Source: an uncultured Collinsella sp.
Lineage (GTDB): Bacteria; Actinomycetota; Coriobacteriia; Coriobacteriales; Coriobacteriaceae
Direction of reading: 5' to 3'
Assembly: GCA_900545615.1 (NCBI GenBank)
Contig: UQZM01000061.1
Coordinates: forward strand, 1-11,166
DNA: 11,166 bases
The notes beneath the pieces are model-generated. The model was not told where the DNA came from. It did no database searches and saw nothing but the letters and a program-made list of their open reading frames with translations. Every line of letters begins with the position of its first letter. Positions within the stretch are counted from its first letter, which is position 1. Below are positions 6,476-11,166 of this stretch, piece by piece. The position numbers and the translations under genes are program-made.

Positions 6476-6514
6476 ATTCGAATAGGACGTTGCGATCGCA
6501 CCATTCGTATAGGA
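6476..6514 (+). repeat. Tandem 12-nt direct repeat (ATTCGAATAGGA / ATTCGTATAGGA)
   Basis: Two 12-mers at 6476-6487 and 6503-6514 differ at one base and are spaced 27 nt start to start. They lie within the spacer between repeat copies A1 and A2. They could be a regulator site or part of a repeat unit. Confidence 0.5.
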
Positions 6515-6518
6515 TAAG

Positions 6519-6546
6519 GCCGAATAACTCAAATTATGTTGGTGAG
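6519..6546 (+). repeat. 28-nt inverted-repeat element, copy A2
   Basis: Begins GCCGAATAACTC and ends ATGTTGGTGAG. It matches B2 (8179-8206) directly at 23 of 28 positions and A1 and B1 as inverted copies at 21 of 28 each. The six-base GCCGAA start is invariant in all four copies. Confidence 0.7.
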
Positions 6547-6757
6547 GCATCTGAGCGGTCGGCAAAAACGCTTAGAAGCTACGAATCCGCAACTAAAGTT
6601 CACCAAAATGGGGCGGCCGACAGAAACCTCCCCAGCCGAAGCTGCCCCCCTCAATACGACAGCTCAAAACCCACCGTTCGCAGAAGATAAGCCGCGCCCC
6701 AATACCGTTGCCCGAAGTTTCGGGCGTATGCGGCGTCCGCTATGCCATCATGCGCGT

Positions 6758-7966
6758 ATGGGAATCATTCTGTCACATACCACGGCACGCGCTGTATACC
6801 AAACAGCCAACTCGCTCGCAAGCTACGCGACCGGTCCCATACCTATGAAAAAGATCAGGGTGTCTGCGCCGACCACGTCCGACCTGGAAGCGGCGCGAGC
6901 ATGGCTCAACAGAAAGAATGCCGATTCTGAACGTATCCATGTGCTGACGTTTTCCAATAATGCCAAAAGGCACCGCAAGGGCTGCATCTGCCACTGCACG
7001 CGCTATACGTTTGATGCAGAAAGCTACCTAGAACTCGAGCCGAACGTCTACATCGTCGATATCAAGCTGTGCGCGTTAGAAGCAACAGCCGACCTCAACC
7101 TTTCGGAGCTCGTTGAGTATTACTTTGAAATCTGCGGCTCCTACGCGCTTGGAACGTCCGACGAAACTCAATATCGCGAGCGCCCAGCCCTAACCAGCGT
7201 TGAAGAGCTCAGAGCCTTCTTTTCAGAGGCACCGGGGTATCGTGGATCTAATAAAGCACTTAAGGCACTTTCTTATGTACACGAAGGCTGTCGCTCCCCA
7301 CTCGAAACGGCGTTTGTCATGATGCTGACAATGCCCAAGTCAATGGGTGGCTTAGCCATACGCGCTATCAAAACGGATTATCCGATCCCAGTCCCCAAAA
7401 GATACGCCGCCCTAACGCGACGGACGGTTTTCTACCTCGACGCGCTGCTCGAAAATTCGATGACCGATATCGAACACAACGGCTTTTACCACGACGAACC
7501 CGAGCAGCAATCAATTGACGAGGAGCGCCGAAACACGCTGCGAAACATGGGATATGCCGTTATCACAGTTAATCGTCATTCGTTTTTCAAGCAGTCCGCT
7601 TTTAAACGGGTCATGGAAGCGATTCGCATTCGCGAGAAGATATGGCCCGGTCGACTCCCGGATAACTTCGCCATCCTGCAAGAAACTCTTCGTCAATTTG
7701 TCTTGCGGCGCTACTTCGAATACGGTCGCCGCGTCCTGGAGACACTCAAAGAAGAAGAGGCCGCCAAGCGCGAAATTGCAAGCCAATATCCGCAAGCTGA
7801 TGACCCGAGCATCAACGATGTGCCCGAACCCGACGACATGCAACACGTCGGGGCCCTTGCTGAGGAAATCAATGGGGCTTGGGAATGCGACATGTTCGCA
7901 AAAATCGATGAAAACCGCACGGAAGACGACACGATTATTGATCTAATTGAGAATTCGCTCTTCTAA
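6758..7966 (+). CDS. Putative PD-(D/E)XK (DUF559/Vsr-like) nuclease, atypical island gene
   Basis: A 402-residue protein with no family I can name with certainty. The middle and C-terminal part fits a DUF559/Vsr-like PD-(D/E)XK nuclease: SPLET with Glu183, VFYLDALL with Asp228, then TDIEHNGFYHDE with Glu239 and His245, SIDEERR (Asp254, Arg257) and NMGYAVITVNRHSF. That is the usual 'D-x(n)-E-x-D/N-G-x2-H ... D-x2-R ... GY-x-V' order, with His/Asn in place of the common K. Upstream lie an MGIILSHTTAR start and a RKGCICHC cluster (Cys76, 78, 80). The layout resembles AbiEi-like/DUF559 proteins that are frequent orphans in Coriobacteriia. The last 70 residues are acidic. The ATG at 6758 is preferred because the 'hLSHTTA' start is typical; no RBS is seen. 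It is AT-richer than its neighbours by eye and bracketed by inverted repeats, which suggests lateral origin. Role is unproven; DNA cleavage or defence is inference. Confidence 0.6.
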   Translation: MGIILSHTTARAVYQTANSLASYATGPIPMKKIRVSAPTTSDLEAARAWLNRKNADSERIHVLTFSNNAKRHRKGCICHCTRYTFDAESYLELEPNVYIVDIKLCALEATADLNLSELVEYYFEICGSYALGTSDETQYRERPALTSVEELRAFFSEAPGYRGSNKALKALSYVHEGCRSPLETAFVMMLTMPKSMGGLAIRAIKTDYPIPVPKRYAALTRRTVFYLDALLENSMTDIEHNGFYHDEPEQQSIDEERRNTLRNMGYAVITVNRHSFFKQSAFKRVMEAIRIREKIWPGRLPDNFAILQETLRQFVLRRYFEYGRRVLETLKEEEAAKREIASQYPQADDPSINDVPEPDDMQHVGALAEEINGAWECDMFAKIDENRTEDDTIIDLIENSLF

Positions 7967-7985
7967 AGGCGATCTCTGCGGATGT

Positions 7986-8014
7986 CCACCTACATTTTTC
8001 GACTTATTCGGCCA
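7986..8014 (-). repeat. 28-nt inverted-repeat element, copy B1
   Basis: On the minus strand it begins GGCCGAATAAGTCG and ends GTAGGTGG. It is identical to A1 at 26 of 29 positions and lies 20 nt after the nuclease-like gene's stop codon. With B2 it bounds a 164-nt spacer. Confidence 0.7.
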
Positions 8015-8280
8015 CCGATGTGCCAGATTGGCTGCAGCAATGCTCAATATAACTTTAGATAAAACTGATTCTGCAGGAACTCCCGTAGAGGAAGAACTGA
8101 TTCTCGCGGTATTTGACACGATAAAGTACAAATATGAACAGTTCTAATGCTTCTCAAGGTGGCTTTCTTAGCATGCTAGCCGAACATCTCGAAATATGTT
8201 GGCGAGCATTGCGTCGATGTCTCCCAACCCACAGAAAATCGCAGAGGCGGCAAGCAGTCATCGAAATTAACGCAAATTGT
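8015..8280. other. Gene-poor segment between the nuclease-like gene and the metal operon
   Basis: No gene can be firmly supported. Two short overlapping + frames exist: one open to TAA at 8145-8147, ending in LDKTDSAGTPVEEELILAV-type peptide, and one from ATG 8134 to TGA 8290-8292 (52 residues). The first has plausible amino-acid content and may be a remnant of a larger gene. Repeat copy B2 falls at 8179-8206. Confidence 0.4.
8179..8206 (+). repeat. 28-nt inverted-repeat element, copy B2
   Basis: Begins GCCGAACATCTCG and ends ATGTTGGCGAG. It is the closest direct match to A2 (23 of 28) and an inverted match to B1 (20 of 28) and A1 (22 of 28). Confidence 0.65.
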
Positions 8281-8281
8281 A

Positions 8282-8309
8282 TTGACATATGAACATACAC
8301 TCATATAAT
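8282..8309 (+). promoter_or_regulatory. Consensus promoter with embedded operator O1 for the metal-resistance operon
   Basis: TTGACA (8282-8287) and TATAAT (8304-8309) are both perfect, spaced 16 nt. Between and overlapping them is operator O1 (8287-8306): ATATGAACA, two bases, CACTCATAT, an imperfect 9-2-9 inverted repeat of the ArsR/SmtB kind. Repressor bound here would block RNA polymerase directly. Confidence 0.85.
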
Positions 8310-8321
8310 CGAAAGCAAGTT

Positions 8322-8341
8322 ATATGAGCGCATGTTCATAT
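8322..8341 (+). promoter_or_regulatory. Operator O2 before the ArsR-family repressor gene
   Basis: ATATGAGCG, CA, TGTTCATAT form an imperfect 9-2-9 inverted repeat ending two bases before the AAAGGA ribosome binding site. Position +7 or so relative to the expected transcription start suggests it acts together with O1. Confidence 0.8.
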
Positions 8342-8355
8342 GAAAGGATATTGCA

Positions 8356-8721
8356 ATGAGCATCCGCGTTGATGAAACGAAACCCGACATCGAGGCCACC
8401 GAACCCGCGATCCCCACCACCTGCTCGCCCGAGGACCTTCCCGACGAGGAGCTTCTCTACGACCTCGCCGACCTGTTCAAGGTCTTCAGCGACACCACGC
8501 GCATCAAGATCCTTTACGCCCTCATGGGCCGCGAGCTCTGCGTGGCAGACATCGCCGAAGCGACCGAAACCTCGCAGTCCGCGGTGTCGCACCAGCTGCG
8601 CACACTCAAGCAGTCGCACCTGGTTAAATTCCGGCGCGACGGGCGCAATATCCTCTACTCGCTCGCCGACGACCACGTCTACACCATGCTCAACCAGGGC
8701 ATGAGCCATATCTGCGAATAG
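8356..8721 (+). CDS. ArsR/SmtB-family metal-sensing transcriptional repressor
   Basis: A 121-residue winged-helix repressor of the ArsR/SmtB family, expected to release DNA on binding Zn, Cd, Pb or Co. It has LADLFKVFSDTTRIKIL (37-53), the recognition region ETSQSAVSHQLRTLKQSHLV (71-90) and the wing KFRRDGRNILYSL (91-103). The alpha-5 metal site is complete: Asp105, His107, His118 and Glu121 (D-x-H-x10-H-x2-E), the same spacing as SmtB of Synechococcus. RELCVADIAE provides Cys62 and Asp65, and Cys23 lies in the N-terminal arm, the positions of the alpha-3N site in SmtB/CadC. Cys120 is extra. The start is ATG 8356 with AAAGGA seven bases upstream. It leads an operon with the HMA protein and the P-type ATPase and probably represses itself through O1 and O2. 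Confidence 0.93.
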   Translation: MSIRVDETKPDIEATEPAIPTTCSPEDLPDEELLYDLADLFKVFSDTTRIKILYALMGRELCVADIAEATETSQSAVSHQLRTLKQSHLVKFRRDGRNILYSLADDHVYTMLNQGMSHICE

Positions 8722-8783
8722 CAACCAACCACGGTACCAGCGCGGCCTGCACCCAAGCCGCAAAAACGGGAAAGGAACCCACC

Positions 8784-9002
8784 ATGAAAAAGCAGTACAG
8801 GCTCGATGAGATCGATTGCGCCAACTGTGCGCGCGAGCTTCAGGACGAGCTGGCCAAGCTCGAGGGCGTCAAATCCGTGTCCGTCAACTTTATGACCCAG
8901 AAGCTGACGCTCGAGGCCGATGATGCTGAGTTCGACGAGGTGCTCAACCGCGTTGTTGAGTTTACGGCCGACGCCGAGCCGGACTGCGAGATCATTCTCT
9001 AG
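8784..9002 (+). CDS. Stand-alone heavy-metal-associated (HMA) domain protein
   Basis: A 72-residue protein made of one ferredoxin-like HMA domain, which binds a soft metal ion through two cysteines. The metal motif is IDCANCARELQ with Cys12 and Cys15, followed by LAKLEGVKSVSVNFMTQKLTLEAD, the usual helix and second and third strands. DCEIIL at the end adds Cys68 next to acidic residues. It is short and cytosolic, with no membrane segment. The start is ATG 8784 with AAAGGA seven bases upstream. It lies between the repressor and the ATPase. Because the ATPase has no HMA domain of its own, this protein is probably its detached metal-binding domain or chaperone. The ELQDELAKLEGV region resembles the N-terminal domains of CadA/ZntA more than copper chaperones, where MxCxxC is typical; here it is IDCANC. 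Confidence 0.9.
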   Translation: MKKQYRLDEIDCANCARELQDELAKLEGVKSVSVNFMTQKLTLEADDAEFDEVLNRVVEFTADAEPDCEIIL

Positions 9003-9004
9003 CC

Positions 9005-9046
9005 CAGGTTTACGCCAACCTGCAAGGCCGCGCTTGCCGCGGCCTT
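9005..9046 (+). terminator. Tandem hairpins between the HMA gene and the ATPase gene (attenuator candidate)
   Basis: CAGGTT (9005-9010) pairs with AACCTG (9017-9022). Two bases on, AAGGCCGCG (9024-9032) pairs perfectly with CGCGGCCTT (9038-9046) around a 5-nt loop. The stretch after it is TGCTCG, a poor T-tract, so termination is probably partial and could tune ATPase levels. Confidence 0.55.
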
Positions 9047-9059
9047 TGCTCGCGAAATT

Positions 9060-9079
9060 ATATGAGCGAGTGTTCATTC
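9060..9079 (+). promoter_or_regulatory. Operator O3 upstream of the ATPase gene
   Basis: ATATGAGCG, AG, TGTTCATTC. The left half is identical to O2 and seven of nine bases of the right half match the TGTTCATAT of O2. It lies 24 nt before the ATPase start codon. A weak promoter (TTGCCG at 9035-9040, TTATAT at 9058-9063) may overlap it. This implies separate control of the pump in addition to the operon promoter. Confidence 0.7.
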
Positions 9080-9102
9080 ATTCAAATGGGAGGATACGAG
9101 TC

Positions 9103-11055
9103 ATGGCCACCGCCGACCCCAAAAAGAAAAAGAAGAAGCGCAAGAAAAAAGAATCACTCGAGCATAAGCGCAACCGCATCCTGGTAGCGCTGGGCATTTT
9201 TGCCGTGGTGTACGCCCTCGATGAGCTCGGCACCCTCACTGCCGCATTCGGCACCCCGGGCGACATCTACGCCAGCTTTGTGCTGTTCCTCGTGCCGTTT
9301 TTGATTGCCGGCTACGACGTACTGCAAAAGGCATTCAATAACATCCGCCGCGGCAAGGCCTTCGACGAGAGCTTCCTCATGGCCGTCGCGACCATCGGCG
9401 CGTTTGCCATGGTGCTCTTCCCCGATACCGACCCGCACATGGCCGAAGGCGCCGCCGTCATGCTGTTCTACCAGGTCGGCGAGCTGTTTCAGGCGTACGC
9501 CGTGGGCAAGAGCCGCAAGTCGATCAGTGCCATGATGGACATCGCGCCCGACTACGCTAACGTCGAGCAGCCCGACGGCACACTCGAGCAGGTCTTCCCC
9601 GATGACATCGCCGTCGGCACCGTGATCGTGGTCAAGCCCGGTGAGCGCGTGCCTATCGACGGCGTCATCGTCGAGGGCGAAACCCAGCTCGACACCGCCG
9701 CTCTCACGGGCGAGTCAATCCCCCGCCCCGCCAAGTCCGGCGACGACATCATCAGCGGCTGCATCAACATGACGGGCCTCATCCACGTGCGCACCACCAA
9801 GCCCTTTGGCGAGTCCACCGTCGCACGCGTCCTGGAGCTCGTGGAAAATGCCAGCGAAAAGAAGGCGCGCACCGAGAACTTTATCACGCGCTTCGCCCGC
9901 GTCTACACGCCCGCCGTCACCGGCGCTGCCGCGGTACTCGCGCTCGGCGGCGGCTTGGTCACCGGCGCCTGGTCCGACTGGATCCTGCGCGGCCTGACCT
10001 TCCTGGTCGTCAGCTGCCCGTGCGCGCTCGTGATTAGCGTCCCGCTCAGCTTCTTTGGCGGCATTGGCGGCGCATCCAAGCTGGGCGTCCTCATCAAGGG
10101 TTCTAACTACCTCGAGACGCTCGCCGATGTGGACACCGTCGTCTTTGACAAGACCGGCACGCTCACCAACGGCACGTTCTCGGTGGTCGCGGTGCACCCC
10201 GAGGCTGGCTATACCGAGCAGTCGTTGCTCGAGGTCGCAGCCCTTGCGGAGTCGTTCTCCGATCACCCCATCGCGCAGTCCGTGCGTGTCGCCTACCAGG
10301 GCGAGCTTGACCCCACGCGCGTAACGGATTCCACTAATGACGCGGGCCACGGCGTGACGGCGACCATCGACGGCAAGCATGTCGTCGTCGGCAACGCCAA
10401 GATGCTCGCCGCGGCCGGCGTTGAAGCACCGGACTGTGATGTTGTCGGCACGATCCTCCATGTGCTCGTTGACGGCGTGTACGCCGGCCACATCGTGATT
10501 GCAGACACCGTTAAGGCCGATGCCGAGCAGACGGTCCGTGACCTGCACGCCGCCGGCATCAAGCGCACCGTTATGCTCACGGGCGACCGCGAGGACGTTG
10601 CAGCGTCTGTGGCCAAGCAGCTCGGCCTCGACGAGTTCCACGCGCAGCTGCTGCCGGGCGATAAGGTCGAGCGTGTTGAGGCGTTGCTCGCGGGCGAAAG
10701 CGACAAGGGCAAGCTCGCTTTTGTCGGCGACGGTATCAACGACGCACCCGTGCTTACCCGCGCAGACGTTGGCATCGCCATGGGCGCTATGGGCTCGGAC
10801 GCCGCAATTGAGGCGGCGGACGTCGTGCTCATGGATGACAAGCCGTCCAACATCTCCCGCGCGATCCGCGTGGCGCGCAAGACCATGTCGATTGTTTGGC
10901 AGAACATCATCTTTGCGCTGGGCATTAAGTTGCTGATTCTGGTGCTTGCGGCACTGGGCATCGCCAACATGTGGCTTGCCGTGTTCGGCGACGTAGGCGT
11001 GGCGATTATCGCCATCCTGAACGCCATGCGCGCGATGGGTGTCAAGAACCTGTAG
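9103..11055 (+). CDS. P1B-2-type heavy-metal (Zn/Cd/Pb) exporting ATPase, ZntA/CadA-like, lacking an HMA domain
   Basis: A 650-residue P1B-type ATPase pumping divalent heavy metals out at the cost of ATP. Motifs in order: LTGES (201-205, actuator), CPC (305-307, SCPCALV in the metal-binding helix), DKTGTLT with Asp349 (phosphorylated), SDHPIA with His388-Pro389 (nucleotide domain), MLTGD (491-495) and VGDGINDAP (541-549). The last helices carry Lys609 and Asp630, 21 residues apart, as for Lys693 and Asp714 of Escherichia coli ZntA. These define the Zn/Cd/Pb group and argue against copper. The N-terminus has no HMA domain; it begins MATADP followed by eleven near-continuous Lys/Arg (7-16), then a first helix at about 25-40. 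The start is ATG 9103, with GGGAGG nine bases upstream. An upstream in-frame ATG at 8920 lies inside the HMA gene and is unlikely. Confidence 0.95.
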   Translation: MATADPKKKKKKRKKKESLEHKRNRILVALGIFAVVYALDELGTLTAAFGTPGDIYASFVLFLVPFLIAGYDVLQKAFNNIRRGKAFDESFLMAVATIGAFAMVLFPDTDPHMAEGAAVMLFYQVGELFQAYAVGKSRKSISAMMDIAPDYANVEQPDGTLEQVFPDDIAVGTVIVVKPGERVPIDGVIVEGETQLDTAALTGESIPRPAKSGDDIISGCINMTGLIHVRTTKPFGESTVARVLELVENASEKKARTENFITRFARVYTPAVTGAAAVLALGGGLVTGAWSDWILRGLTFLVVSCPCALVISVPLSFFGGIGGASKLGVLIKGSNYLETLADVDTVVFDKTGTLTNGTFSVVAVHPEAGYTEQSLLEVAALAESFSDHPIAQSVRVAYQGELDPTRVTDSTNDAGHGVTATIDGKHVVVGNAKMLAAAGVEAPDCDVVGTILHVLVDGVYAGHIVIADTVKADAEQTVRDLHAAGIKRTVMLTGDREDVAASVAKQLGLDEFHAQLLPGDKVERVEALLAGESDKGKLAFVGDGINDAPVLTRADVGIAMGAMGSDAAIEAADVVLMDDKPSNISRAIRVARKTMSIVWQNIIFALGIKLLILVLAALGIANMWLAVFGDVGVAIIAILNAMRAMGVKNL

Positions 11056-11112
11056 CGTCCGTAGTCCCTCCGGCCGGGGTCGGGCTTGGTTTTGAAAACG
11101 TCCTCGACCAAT

Positions 11113-11159
11113 GAAGTGCCCCCGTTCTGCTCCTACGGAGCTACGAACGGGGGCACTTC
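11113..11159. terminator. Long two-part hairpin at the window end
   Basis: GAAGTGCCCCCGTTC (11113-11127) pairs perfectly with 11145-11159 (15 bp), and inside it GCTCC (11129-11133) pairs with GGAGC (11137-11141) around TAC. It lies 57 nt after the ATPase stop. No T-tract follows within the window, so it may be a repeat unit or a bidirectional terminator for a convergent gene beyond the edge. Confidence 0.6.
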
Positions 11160-11166
11160 TGGTCTG

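Larger units (their letters stand above)
6455..6757 (+). other. Gene-free leader of the nuclease-like gene
   Basis: No gene is supported here. The stretch holds a half copy of the 35-nt palindrome (CCCCATAAATCTACCT near 6455-6470), a 12-nt near-identical direct repeat (6476-6487 and 6503-6514), repeat copy A2 (6519-6546), and the hairpin CCCGAA-GT-TTCGGG (6711-6724). The frame of the nuclease gene stays open back to 6536, but that translation is not protein-like. No convincing promoter or ribosome binding site is visible. Confidence 0.5.

Noticed and set aside
6536..6757. N-terminal extension of the nuclease-like protein back to the first open codon
   Set aside because: The reading passes through repeat A2 and a hairpin, and the composition is not protein-like. 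The MGIILSHTTA start at 6758 is more typical.
6358..8014. A1 and B1 as remnants of a coding region (PPTFF[E/D]LFG reads in both, with all three differences at third codon positions)
   Set aside because: A2 and B2 are inverted copies of the same element, which a shared peptide would not explain, and A1 meets a stop soon after. A repeat family is simpler, though a coding origin is not excluded.
7947..8147. Small + frame of 66 codons starting at TTG and overlapping the end of the nuclease-like gene
   Set aside because: It starts at a TTG inside the preceding gene with no ribosome binding site and contains repeat B1. Its later part has plausible protein composition, so it may be a remnant, but it cannot be supported as a gene.
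8134..8292. 52-codon + frame from ATG 8134, overlapping the previous frame's stop
   Set aside because: No ribosome binding site, it runs across repeat B2 and ends inside the operator O1, and the peptide shows no recognisable motif.
11067..11100. ATPase terminator formed by the GGCCGG region followed by GGTTTTG
   Set aside because: Stem pairing is too short and the loop too tight; the hairpin at 11113-11159 is far stronger.

Overview
The window is high-GC DNA with strong AAAGGA/GGAGG ribosome binding sites and actinobacterial-type protein families. Taken together, the gene content and the repeat style suggest a gut Coriobacteriia genome, most likely Collinsella. That assignment is a judgement from memory of such genomes, not a search result.

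Layout. Positions 1-442 hold the 3' end of a DUF1015-family gene, closed by a strong hairpin terminator at 488-528. Two tandem paralogous histidine phosphatases (572-1207 and 1225-1767) and a nitroreductase (1850-2521) lie on the minus strand, with a 13-bp-stem repeat hairpin just upstream of the second phosphatase. A six-helix DUF308/HdeD-type membrane protein (2786-3388) and a YaiI/YqxD (DUF188) protein (3389-3871) form a + strand pair whose stop and start codons abut. Two palindromic 35-nt repeats then separate them from a convergent ArsP_2-type metal permease (3978-5066, minus). Divergent from the permease is a DEDDh 3'-5' exonuclease gene (5238-6206).

Positions 6207-8280 look different. 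This stretch is AT-richer by eye and poor in genes. It carries four copies of a 28-nt element arranged as two inverted pairs, which bracket one large gene (6758-7966). That gene encodes a protein with a C-terminal PD-(D/E)XK/DUF559-like nuclease signature. It is the best candidate in the window for a laterally acquired, poorly described system.

Positions 8282-11055 are a metal-resistance cluster: an SmtB/CadC-type ArsR repressor, a stand-alone heavy-metal-associated (HMA) domain protein, and a ZntA-like P1B-2 ATPase lacking its own HMA domain. Three related ATATGA(A/G)C-type operators lie in it. One sits between a consensus TTGACA and TATAAT, one lies just before the repressor start, and one lies before the ATPase gene. 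The repressor probably responds to Zn/Cd/Pb and controls both the operon and a second entry point at the ATPase, while the small HMA protein presumably passes metal to the pump. A long hairpin at 11113-11159 ends the window.
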